From contig CACBQK010000007.1 in assembly GCA_902541365.1 (NCBI GenBank), positions 1 to 49,450 of the forward strand: a DNA stretch of 49,450 nt, given 5' to 3'. Position numbers and translations under genes: made by a program. The stretch is from an uncultured SAR86 cluster bacterium (GTDB lineage: Bacteria; Pseudomonadota; Gammaproteobacteria; Magnimaribacterales; D2472). Under the pieces are notes generated by a model, which was not told where the DNA came from, ran no database searches, and saw only the letters and a list, made by a program, of their open reading frames with translations. Shown here in pieces: positions 9,393 through 18,323 of this stretch (within the stretch, counting starts at the first letter, position 1; every line of letters starts with the position of its first letter).

Positions 9393-10687
9393 TACTTATA
9401 TACTGGAAATTCTTTGCATAAAGACAGAGCTTTATCTTTAATTCCCTCAATTTTTTTCTCATTATCTAAATCAAGGACTATATCGCAGATCCAATTTGAA
9501 ATTTGAATAATTTGATCCTCTTTAAAGCCTCTTGTTGTAACTGCAGGTGTTCCAAGTCTTATTCCTGATGTTACAAAGGGAGACTGTGGATCGTTAGGAA
9601 CAGCGTTCTTATTTACTGTGATATTAGCTAAACCAAGTTTATATTCAGAGTCCTTTCCTGTTATCCCTTTATTTCTAAGGTCGACAAGAATCATATGATT
9701 TTCGGTGCCGCCTTTTACTATGTCGACTCCTCTTCCAATAATAGTCCTCGACATGGTTTTAGCATTACTAATAACTTGAGACATATAAGTTTTAAATTCA
9801 GGCTCAAGAGCTTCTTTAAAACAAACTGCTTTAGCAGCAACAACATGCATTAAAGGACCTCCTTGTGATCCTGGAAAAACTGCGGAGTTTAATTTTTTTT
9901 GTATCTCTTCATTTTTCCTTGCAAGAATAATCCCAGACCTTGGACCTCTAAGTGTTTTGTGAGTCGTAGATGTAACAACATCTGCATACGGCACAGGTGA
10001 AGGATACATACCTGCCGCTACAAGTCCTGATATGTGTGCCATATCTACTAAGAAATAAGCATTAATTTCATCTGCAATTTCTCTAAATATGCTCCAGTCA
10101 ACTAAACCAGAGAAAGCTGAAAACCCGGCAATTATTAGTTTTGGGTTATGTTTTTTTGCTAAATCACGAACTTGGTCATAATCGATATCATGTGTTTCAG
10201 GATTTAAACCGTATTGAAAAGATTTATAGTTTCTTCCTGAAAAATTTACTTTCGATCCATGTGTAAGGTGTCCTCCATGATCAAGACTCATTCCGAGTAT
10301 TGCGTCATTTGGCTCAAGTAATGCTAAATATGCAGCAGCATTTGCAGAGGAACCAGAATGAGGCTGAACATTGGCATAATCAGCATTAAAAAGCTCCTTA
10401 GCTCTATCTATTGCTAACTTCTCAGCAATATCAACAAACTCACAGCCGCCATAATATCTTTTGTCAGGATATCCCTCAGCATATTTATTTGTTAATACAG
10501 AACCTTGAGCCTGAAGCACTCTTTGACTTGCATAATTTTCTGAAGCTATAAGTTCAATATGTTCTTCTTGTCTAACCATTTCCTTTTCAAAGGATTCCCA
10601 AAGCTCAGCATCATAAAGTTCTATATCTTTTTTATTTGAAAAGATCGCATCAGTTTTAAGATTAGATTTATTATCAAGCATAGACAT
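9392..10687 (-). CDS. glyA: Serine hydroxymethyltransferase
   Basis: 431 aa; [44 protein letters not shown]. Confidence 0.97.
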   Translation of the reverse strand: MSMLDNKSNLKTDAIFSNKKDIELYDAELWESFEKEMVRQEEHIELIASENYASQRVLQAQGSVLTNKYAEGYPDKRYYGGCEFVDIAEKLAIDRAKELFNADYANVQPHSGSSANAAAYLALLEPNDAILGMSLDHGGHLTHGSKVNFSGRNYKSFQYGLNPETHDIDYDQVRDLAKKHNPKLIIAGFSAFSGLVDWSIFREIADEINAYFLVDMAHISGLVAAGMYPSPVPYADVVTSTTHKTLRGPRSGIILARKNEEIQKKLNSAVFPGSQGGPLMHVVAAKAVCFKEALEPEFKTYMSQVISNAKTMSRTIIGRGVDIVKGGTENHMILVDLRNKGITGKDSEYKLGLANITVNKNAVPNDPQSPFVTSGIRLGTPAVTTRGFKEDQIIQISNWICDIVLDLDNEKKIEGIKDKALSLCKEFPVYK

Positions 10688-10749
10688 TTCTAAAGTTTCT
10701 CCAAGATCGAGGGTTACAATTTTTAAATATTAAGTATATTTTAAATGAA

Positions 10750-11403
10750 CTATGGTTTTTTGTGGATAAAAGTTTTTTTTCTATTAGGTGATGTTTGTTT
10801 ACAAATTTTACACTCCAGTCCAAAGCATTCTCTAGCTTGGCAATATTCTCTTCCCCAGAAAATAAATTGCAAATGTAAATCATTCCAGTCTTCAGGCGGG
10901 AATACTTTCTTTAAATCTTTTTCTGTTTGCACTACATTCTTTCCTGAAGTAAGTCCCCATCTTTGAGCTAACCTGTGAACATGAGTGTCTACAGGAAAAG
11001 CGGGTTCACCAAAAGCCTGACTCATCAAAACAGATGCAGTTTTGTGGCCAACTCCTGGTAATTTTTCTAACTCATGAAAGCTTTCAGGAACTTTGCTGTT
11101 ATGTTCTTTAACTAATATTTTTGACAACTGTTTTATGGCTTTTGATTTTTTAGGACCCAGACCACAAGGCTTAATAATAGAATATATTTTTTTTTCAGAT
11201 AGTTTTGACATCTCGAGAGGGCTTTTTGCTAACTTAAATAACTTGGGAGTTACCTGGTTTACTCTTTCATCAGTACACTGGGCTGATAGTAAAACGGCTA
11301 TCAAAAAAGAAAAATTATTGAAATGATTGAGTGGTATAGGTGGATTAGGATATTTTTTACCTAAAATCTTTTTAACTATTAATGCTCTCTCTTTTCTTGT
11401 CAT
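10750..11403 (-). CDS. nth: Endonuclease III
   Basis: 217 aa; HhH LEKLPGVGHKTASVLM, catalytic FPVDTHVHRLAQRWGL; Cys cluster CQARECFGLECKIC. Confidence 0.94.
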   Translation of the reverse strand: MTRKERALIVKKILGKKYPNPPIPLNHFNNFSFLIAVLLSAQCTDERVNQVTPKLFKLAKSPLEMSKLSEKKIYSIIKPCGLGPKKSKAIKQLSKILVKEHNSKVPESFHELEKLPGVGHKTASVLMSQAFGEPAFPVDTHVHRLAQRWGLTSGKNVVQTEKDLKKVFPPEDWNDLHLQFIFWGREYCQARECFGLECKICKQTSPNRKKTFIHKKP

Positions 11404-11429
11404 ATAATAAATATTTAAATTAATTCTAA

Positions 11430-11735
11430 ATGATCAAGTATAGGAAATATCTACTTAAGCTTAAAGATGCATTTTTAGAAGAAAATGTACAAAACACAAA
11501 GATGTTGGATTTATATCTGAAATATCTTGAGGGCGAGGCTTCGGAGCAAGATCTAGAAAATGCTAACAAACAGCTTGCAGAGATACTTAAAAGCTTAGGT
11601 ATGGGCGTACTAGTCGTTTTACCTTTTAGCCCAGTTAGCATTCCTTATCTTGTTAAAAAAGCTAAAGAAAATAATATCGATATAATTCCCAAGTGGTATA
11701 AAGCTTTAAGAGAACAGGATGATAGATTAGAATAA
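11430..11735 (+). CDS. Small LETM1-like protein
   Basis: 101 aa; C-terminal KQLAEILKSLGMGVLVVLPFSPVSIPYLVKKAKENNIDIIPKWY resembles the bacterial LETM1 ribosome-binding-like motif (hydrophobic helix, LPF...P, NIDIIP). Confidence 0.55.
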   Translation: MIKYRKYLLKLKDAFLEENVQNTKMLDLYLKYLEGEASEQDLENANKQLAEILKSLGMGVLVVLPFSPVSIPYLVKKAKENNIDIIPKWYKALREQDDRLE

Positions 11736-11758
11736 TAGAGTAAATTTTGGAGTAAATT

Positions 11759-12952
11759 ATGAAAACAGCTGTAATTGTAGATAGTGTTAGAACGGGACTA
11801 GCTAAGTCATTTAGAGGCGGATTCAATATGACAAGGCCCGATGAAATGTTGGCACATATCATAAACGCAACATTGGAGAGAAATCCCAATTTACCTCCAG
11901 AAGCTGTCGAAGATATCATAATGGGGTGCGGAAATCCTGAGGGTGCTCAAGGGCATAATGTTGGAAGAAATGCTGCAGTTCTCTCTAATCTGCCCATAAC
12001 AACTGGAGGAACAACTATAAATAGGTATTGTTCTTCTGGAATGCAGTCAATATCTATGGCGGCATCTCAAATTATGGCTGGTTGTTATGACACTGTTATT
12101 GCTGGAGGAGCAGAAACAATTTCTATGATGCAAGGTAAGCAAAATATGGATAATTTTGTTAATGAAAGACTTGCTGAAAAGTCTCCGGGAATATACTACC
12201 CAATGGGTATGACAGCTGAAGTGGTTGCTAAAAGATATAACGTATCTAGGGAGGCTCAAGACGAGTATGCTTTTGAAAGTCAAATGAGAACAGCAGCGGC
12301 TCAGCAAGCTGGAGCATATGATGATGAAATTATTCCAATGGAAACAAAAATGCTTCTTATGAATAAAGAAACTGGCGACTCAAAAGAAATTGATTATTGT
12401 GTAGAAAAAGATGAGTGCAATAGACCTGAGACAACTCTTGATGGATTGGCTTCTTTAAAACCAGTTTTTGATCCAGAAAATGGATCAGTTACTGCTGGAA
12501 ATTCTTCTCAACTATCTGATGGCGCGTCTGTAACCTTGGTAATGTCAGAAGATAAGGCCCTTGAGCTTGGTCTTAAGCCATTAGCATATTTTAGAGGGTT
12601 TACAACCATGGGATGTGAGCCAGATGAAATGGGTATAGGCCCTGTTTTTTCTGTTCCAAAACTTTTAAATAACTACAATCTTTCAATGGATGATATAGAT
12701 ATTTGGGAGCTTAATGAGGCCTTTGCAGTGCAGGTAGTGTATTGCAGAGACAAGCTTGGTATTCCAATGGAAAAACTTAATCTAGATGGAGGATCTATAT
12801 CTATAGGCCATCCATTCGGTATGACTGGCTCAAGACAAGTGGGGCATATAGTTAGACAGCTTCACTCTCATGATAAGCAATTTGGTGTTGTAACTATGTG
12901 TATCGGCGGCGGTATGGGAGCAAGTGGATTGTTTGAAAGATATCCTTCTTGA
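11759..12952 (+). CDS. Acetyl-CoA C-acyltransferase (thiolase)
   Basis: 397 aa; NRYCSSGMQSI, NEAFAVQ, GGSISIGHPFGMTGSRQ, CIGGGMGASGLFE. Confidence 0.94.
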   Translation: MKTAVIVDSVRTGLAKSFRGGFNMTRPDEMLAHIINATLERNPNLPPEAVEDIIMGCGNPEGAQGHNVGRNAAVLSNLPITTGGTTINRYCSSGMQSISMAASQIMAGCYDTVIAGGAETISMMQGKQNMDNFVNERLAEKSPGIYYPMGMTAEVVAKRYNVSREAQDEYAFESQMRTAAAQQAGAYDDEIIPMETKMLLMNKETGDSKEIDYCVEKDECNRPETTLDGLASLKPVFDPENGSVTAGNSSQLSDGASVTLVMSEDKALELGLKPLAYFRGFTTMGCEPDEMGIGPVFSVPKLLNNYNLSMDDIDIWELNEAFAVQVVYCRDKLGIPMEKLNLDGGSISIGHPFGMTGSRQVGHIVRQLHSHDKQFGVVTMCIGGGMGASGLFERYPS

Positions 12953-13842
12953 TATCTGAATCTGACATTCTTAAATGCTTTCAACACCTAGTTGACAGCT
13001 CTTATCACAAGGATTCTATTCTTTTAGGTTCAGGAGATGATGCCGCTGTTATAGATACTCAAGGTAGGAAGCTAGTGCACTCGGTCGATATTTCCAGAAT
13101 AGGGGTCCACTTTCATGAAAGCATGAGACCTGAAGATATTGCCTATAGGTCTATAACTACAGCACTGAGTGATTTGGCAGGAATGGGCTCTTTTCCATCC
13201 TTTATTTCTATCGCACTAACCAGCGACATTGAAGAAATCTCTTGGTATGAAAAATTTTCTAAGGGCATCAAGGAAACTTTGGATGAATTTAGTATTGATC
13301 TCGTTGGTGGTGATGTAACCAAGGGAGAATTAAATATTTCAGTAAATGTATTTGGATACCCATTTAAAAAACCAATACTAAGAAATGGTGCAAATCTTGG
13401 AGACTCCATCTTTGTAACAGGTCAATTAGGAAAAGCAAAACAAGGTCTCAACGATTGGCTCAACAAAAAAGATTCAATATATTGCAAGGACTTTCTTAGG
13501 CCAAAGCCACAATTCCAAAAAGCGAAAGATATTTCAGATTTTGCAACTTCATGTATTGATATATCGGATGGGCTCATAAAAGATTTAGGTGATATCTGCA
13601 AACAGTCAAATGTAGGTGCTGAATTATGTTATGAAGATATTCCCATCCTCAATGATCATAAAGACTTAGCTCACGGAGATGATTATGAGCTATGTTTTAC
13701 AGCGCCAAGCCATCTTGATGACCAGATAAAAAGCCAAGGATTCTTTCTTATTGGGAAAATAATTCAAAAGTTAGGTCTTTTAGTTAAAAAGGACGGTTGC
13801 GAAATAACATTTGAAAAAAATGGATGGGATCCATTTGAATAA
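12949..13842 (+). CDS. thiL: Thiamine-monophosphate kinase
   Basis: 297 aa, TTG start; GDDAAVID, ALSDLAGMG, GGDVTKG, IDISDGLIKDL, HGDDYELCFT. Confidence 0.94.
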   Translation: MISESDILKCFQHLVDSSYHKDSILLGSGDDAAVIDTQGRKLVHSVDISRIGVHFHESMRPEDIAYRSITTALSDLAGMGSFPSFISIALTSDIEEISWYEKFSKGIKETLDEFSIDLVGGDVTKGELNISVNVFGYPFKKPILRNGANLGDSIFVTGQLGKAKQGLNDWLNKKDSIYCKDFLRPKPQFQKAKDISDFATSCIDISDGLIKDLGDICKQSNVGAELCYEDIPILNDHKDLAHGDDYELCFTAPSHLDDQIKSQGFFLIGKIIQKLGLLVKKDGCEITFEKNGWDPFE

Positions 13843-14890
13843 TAAAGTTGGTATTGTTGGTGGTGGTATCACAGGACTAATATCCGCATATTTTTTATCT
13901 CTTGAGGGATACGAAGTTGATCTGTATGAAAAGAAAACACTCTTGAGTGAGACAAGCTCAAAGACAACTAAGCTAATTCATGGCGGAATAAGATACTTAG
14001 AAAATTTGCAATTTTATGAGGTAAAAAATGGAATTAATGACAGAAAATGGTGGCTTGAAAATTTTCCTAATCAAACAAAACTTCAGGAAATTATAATTCT
14101 CTCAAAAAAAAGATTATCTCCTGAAATTCTTAAGTTTTTTGTTGGCATAAAAGTCTATGAGACATTTGCTGGTCGATCAAATATTAAAACTGGTAGATTT
14201 TATAAACAAGATGATCTCTTATCTTTTGGTATAAAAAATAACACTACAGCGGGTATATCTTTCTATGATGGGTTGATGCAGGAAAGTGTGGGCCAAGAAA
14301 TTATAAAAAGATGTAAAAGTAATGGAGTAAATTTCTACGAGAATAATGAAATCAAAAGTATAAGATCGGATGGATATATTGAAGAAAAACAATATAAAAA
14401 AATAATCATTGCAACCGGGCCTTGGGTCTCTTCATTTCTCGAGCAAAATAAAATTAAAACAAACAAAACTATTGATTACATAAAAGGTAGTCATCTGGTA
14501 ATTAATAGGAAAATTAAAAATGGCCTTATGTTCAGGGATCAAAAAAAGCAGAGATATATATTTGCTCTTCCATACGAAGGCAATCTACTTCTTGGAACAA
14601 CTGAAGAAAGAGTTAGCACACCTGAAGATAAAGAGATATTAGATTCAGAAGTTAATTACCTTCTAGAAAGTATTAATATTTATATTGATAGACCAATTAA
14701 CAAAGATGAAATAATTGAAAGTTATGCAGGAGTTAGACCACTAATTAAATCAAAAGCTAGAGATTTTCATTCGTCATCAAGAGATTTTTATATACAAAAA
14801 GATAAAAATTTATTGAGTCTTTTTGGAGGGAAGTGGACTACAGCACCTTCAATAGCAAGAAATATTGTTAGAATTGTTAATAATGAATAA
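13811..14890 (+). CDS. GlpD-like FAD-dependent glycerol-3-phosphate dehydrogenase family protein, short form
   Basis: 359 aa; GIVGGGITGLISAYFLSLEGYEVDLYEK Rossmann motif, KTTKLIHGGIRYLE, GVRPLI, LFGGKWTTA; lacks the usual GlpD C-terminal extension. Confidence 0.8.
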   Translation: MKKMDGIHLNNKVGIVGGGITGLISAYFLSLEGYEVDLYEKKTLLSETSSKTTKLIHGGIRYLENLQFYEVKNGINDRKWWLENFPNQTKLQEIIILSKKRLSPEILKFFVGIKVYETFAGRSNIKTGRFYKQDDLLSFGIKNNTTAGISFYDGLMQESVGQEIIKRCKSNGVNFYENNEIKSIRSDGYIEEKQYKKIIIATGPWVSSFLEQNKIKTNKTIDYIKGSHLVINRKIKNGLMFRDQKKQRYIFALPYEGNLLLGTTEERVSTPEDKEILDSEVNYLLESINIYIDRPINKDEIIESYAGVRPLIKSKARDFHSSSRDFYIQKDKNLLSLFGGKWTTAPSIARNIVRIVNNE

Positions 14891-15368
14891 TAAAAAAACA
14901 TTAAAAAATCCATTTTTTTTCATTGCTTCATTGGGTGGAGTTGGATTAATAAAATTTGCACCTGGAACATTTGGCTCCATTTTTGCATGGTTCTTATTTA
15001 TTTTTTTATCTCACTACATAAATATGATCTTGTTAACCTCTTTGGTACTCTTATTAGCTATTTGGGTTTGTGAATACATTTCAAAAGATCTTGAAGTAAA
15101 AGATGATAAGTCAATAGTTATTGATGAGCTTGTAGGAATGTGGATTGCACTGATGCCTGCTATTTATTTTGCTGACACACAGTCCGAAAGAACGATAATC
15201 GCAATTCTGGCTTTAATTCTATTTAGATTCTTTGATATTTCGAAGCCATTCCCAATAAATTATTTTGATCAAAGATTTAAGAATGGTTTTGGGATAGTTA
15301 TAGATGATGTGGTTGCAGGAATAATTACTCTACTAATTTTAATTCCTCTATCTCTTTTATTATTCTAG
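14883..15368 (+). CDS. pgpA: Phosphatidylglycerophosphatase A
   Basis: GLIKFAPGTFGSIFAW, IVIDELVGMWIAL, RFFDISKPFPINYFD, GIVIDDVVAGI; start set at the internal ATG overlapping the upstream stop. Confidence 0.93.
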   Translation: MNNKKTLKNPFFFIASLGGVGLIKFAPGTFGSIFAWFLFIFLSHYINMILLTSLVLLLAIWVCEYISKDLEVKDDKSIVIDELVGMWIALMPAIYFADTQSERTIIAILALILFRFFDISKPFPINYFDQRFKNGFGIVIDDVVAGIITLLILIPLSLLLF

Positions 15369-17202
15369 AAGCTTTTAAGCCGCATTCTTCGATCATTTCT
15401 TCTCTGGATTGATGCTCAATGAATATATCAGGTATGCCGAAAAGTTTAGACTTAATATTGATGTTATAGTCTGAACAAAACTCTTGAACCGCACTTCCTG
15501 CACCACCAGCTACTGATCCATCCTCAATTGAAACAAATGCTTGTGCTTTAGATAAATATTTTCTAAGAATATCTTCATCAAGAGGTTTCACAAAACGCAT
15601 ATCTATTAGAGTAAGACCTAGAATACTTGCAACTTCTCTTGCTTGATCGAGTAAAGCTCCAAAATTGATGACAATTAAATCTTTTGATCCTTCTTCAATC
15701 AATCTTCCTTTACCTATTTCAACTGGTGAAAGATCATTCTCAACAATAACATTAGGACCAGATCCTCTTGGATATCTTATTGATGCAGGGCCATTATGAA
15801 AAAAGCCAGTTGTCAAAAGCTTTCTAGTTTCATTTTCATCTGATGGAGTCATCACGATCATATTAGGAATGCACCTTAAGTAAACCAGATCATAGTTTCC
15901 CGAATGAGTAGGCCCATCCTCACCAACTAGTCCAGCTCTATCAATAGCAAAAGTGACATCTAGTTTTTGAAGTGCTACATCGTGAATGAGTTGATCATAG
16001 GCTCTTTGAAGGAATGTAGAATAAATTGCTACCACTGGCTTCTTTTTTTCACAGGCTAATCCAGCAGATAAAGTAACAGCATGCTGTTCAGCTATTGCAA
16101 CATCAAAATATCTCTCTGGAAACTCTTTACTAAATTCAACTAATCCTGATCCTTCCCTCATAGCCGGCGTTATTGCAATAAGATCACTGTCTTCTCTAGC
16201 CATGTCTACTACCCAGTTGCTAAATATATCCTGATATTTTGGTTTAGTTTTTCCTGTATTTTTTGAAGTATTAGTTTTAGATATTGCATGATATTTAATT
16301 CTGTCCTCTTCAGCTAAATCATATCCAGCACCTTTTTTTGTAATTATGTGAAGGAACTGCGGCCCCTCAAAATTCTTTAGATTTCCAATTACTTTCAAAA
16401 GTTGATCAATATCATGCCCATCAATTGGCCCAATATAATTTAGTCCAAGCTCCTCAAAAATAGCTCCTGGCGCTACCATTGTTTTCATATGAGTTTCGAC
16501 GGTGCGGGCTAGATGATGAGCAGCAGGGATGTTCTTTAAAAACTTTTTACCATTACTTTTAATCCCTTTATAAAGTTTGGAAGCCCATATTCTTGAGAAG
16601 TAATTATTTAAGCCTCCAACATTCTCAGAGATTGACATGTCATTATCATTTAGAATTATCAGCATATCTGGCTTTATGCCTCCAGCATGTTGCATTGCTT
16701 CGAAAGCCATTCCTGCAGTCATTGCACCGTCTCCAATAACAGCTACTGTTTTTTTCTCTCCCTCATTTAATTTGTTTGCAATAGCCATACCAACTGCTGA
16801 ACTTATAGACGTACTGGAATGTCCAGCACCAAAAACATCATAATCACTTTCATTTCTTGATGGAAAGGGAGATAGGCCATCTTTTGATCTTATTGAGCCT
16901 ATTTGATTCTTACGACCAGTCAATATCTTATGGGGATAGGCTTGGTGACCAACATCCCAGACAATGTTGTCTGATGGAGAATCATAAAGGTAATGTAAAA
17001 CAATTGTTAACTCAACAACACCAAGACCTGCTCCAAGATGCCCACCACTTTTACCAACTGAGTAGAGCAAAAATTCTCTTAACTCATCAGCTAAAATCTT
17101 TAGATCAGGAGGCGAGAGCTCTTTAAGGTCTTCAGGATAATTAATTTTATCAAGTAGCCTAGTTGAAGGAACTTCATTAGGGATTTCACTAAATATTTTC
17201 AT
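15325..17202 (-). CDS. dxs: 1-deoxy-D-xylulose-5-phosphate synthase
   Basis: 625 aa; GGHLGAGLGVVELT, GDGAMTAGMAFEAM, IGPIDGHD, DRAGLVGEDGPTHSG. Confidence 0.97.
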   Translation of the reverse strand: MKIFSEIPNEVPSTRLLDKINYPEDLKELSPPDLKILADELREFLLYSVGKSGGHLGAGLGVVELTIVLHYLYDSPSDNIVWDVGHQAYPHKILTGRKNQIGSIRSKDGLSPFPSRNESDYDVFGAGHSSTSISSAVGMAIANKLNEGEKKTVAVIGDGAMTAGMAFEAMQHAGGIKPDMLIILNDNDMSISENVGGLNNYFSRIWASKLYKGIKSNGKKFLKNIPAAHHLARTVETHMKTMVAPGAIFEELGLNYIGPIDGHDIDQLLKVIGNLKNFEGPQFLHIITKKGAGYDLAEEDRIKYHAISKTNTSKNTGKTKPKYQDIFSNWVVDMAREDSDLIAITPAMREGSGLVEFSKEFPERYFDVAIAEQHAVTLSAGLACEKKKPVVAIYSTFLQRAYDQLIHDVALQKLDVTFAIDRAGLVGEDGPTHSGNYDLVYLRCIPNMIVMTPSDENETRKLLTTGFFHNGPASIRYPRGSGPNVIVENDLSPVEIGKGRLIEEGSKDLIVINFGALLDQAREVASILGLTLIDMRFVKPLDEDILRKYLSKAQAFVSIEDGSVAGGAGSAVQEFCSDYNINIKSKLFGIPDIFIEHQSREEMIEECGLKASRIIKEIEELKLVE

Positions 17203-18077
17203 TACATTTTCCGCTGGTAAATATAATCTATTATTTTAAAAATATCTTCATCATTTTCTTTATCAAAAATTTTTTCAGCAATTTCAAGTGATTCAACATG
17301 ATTTTCACTAATTATTTTCAAACATTCTTCTTCATTAAGGATGCTAAGAATATTAATTTTTTTATTCTTTAAATCCGACCCCGTTGGCTTACCAATTTCC
17401 TTTTGACTACCAAATTCATCTAAGTAATCATCAACTGTTTGAAATCCAACCCCAATAGATTTTCCAAGTTTATAAATTAGATCTTTATCTTCAGAGAATC
17501 TTTCATATCCAAGAAAACCTAAAACTAATGATATCTCTATTAACTTTCCTGTTTTTAAATAATGCATTTTCTTAATAAATTCTTCATCTGCTTGCATTGA
17601 TTCAGCAGTTATATCGAGTTCTTGACCAAGAACCATTCCCTTATAACCACATGCATCGGTTAAAAGAGAAATGGCAGAGACTTTTAAATCGCTATCAAGA
17701 TCATCATCATTTGTTATTACTTCAAAAGCCAATGTCTGCAATGCATCTCCTGACAATATGGCTATCGCTTCACCATACTTAATATGATTAGAATCTTTAC
17801 CCCTTCTCATATTGTCGTTATCCATTGATGGCAAATCATCATGAATTAATGAGTAGCTATGAAGTAATTCAATACTTGTAGCTAAATTGATAGCAGATGA
17901 TTTAGTTAGGCAGGTATTTTTTTTACTTGCTGTGATTAGAAGGGCAGATCTAATCATTTTACTTTCGGCAGTTGAGGTATATAACATTGAATCCGAAACT
18001 TTTGATTCAGCCTTTATAAGGCTGTTTATTCTTTCTAGGACTAGTGACCTAGCCTCTGTAAGGATTTCAGGAAACAT
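17202..18077 (-). CDS. ispA: Polyprenyl synthetase (farnesyl/geranyl diphosphate synthase)
   Basis: 291 aa; LIHDDLPSMDND (first Asp-rich motif), FQTVDDYLD (second); between dxs and xseB. Confidence 0.94.
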   Translation of the reverse strand: MFPEILTEARSLVLERINSLIKAESKVSDSMLYTSTAESKMIRSALLITASKKNTCLTKSSAINLATSIELLHSYSLIHDDLPSMDNDNMRRGKDSNHIKYGEAIAILSGDALQTLAFEVITNDDDLDSDLKVSAISLLTDACGYKGMVLGQELDITAESMQADEEFIKKMHYLKTGKLIEISLVLGFLGYERFSEDKDLIYKLGKSIGVGFQTVDDYLDEFGSQKEIGKPTGSDLKNKKINILSILNEEECLKIISENHVESLEIAEKIFDKENDEDIFKIIDYIYQRKM

Positions 18078-18085
18078 AATTTAAA

Positions 18086-18301
18086 TTAATCTTCTAAAAG
18101 TTCAGAGTCACCGCTATCTAAGAGCTTCTCAACTTTTAACTCTGCTTCAGATAATTGTTTTTGACACTCCTTAACAAGCATGACTCCTTCTTCAAAGGAT
18201 TTTATTGAATCATCGAGGTCAATGTTACCTTCCTCAAGCTTGGCAACAATCTTTTCAAGCTTCTTTAGCGAGGACTCGAAGTTATTCTTTGAATTATTCA
18301 T
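18086..18301 (-). CDS. xseB: Exodeoxyribonuclease VII small subunit
   Basis: 71 aa; FESSLKKLEKIVAKLEEGNIDLDDSIKSFEEG. Confidence 0.96.
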   Translation of the reverse strand: MNNSKNNFESSLKKLEKIVAKLEEGNIDLDDSIKSFEEGVMLVKECQKQLSEAELKVEKLLDSGDSELLED

Positions 18302-18323
18302 ACCATATTGTAACTAAAAATTA

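Noticed and set aside
10674-10883. 69-aa minus ORF overlapping the nth 3' end and glyA start
   Set aside because: Out of frame with nth, no homology recognisable, and it mostly reuses nth C-terminal codons.
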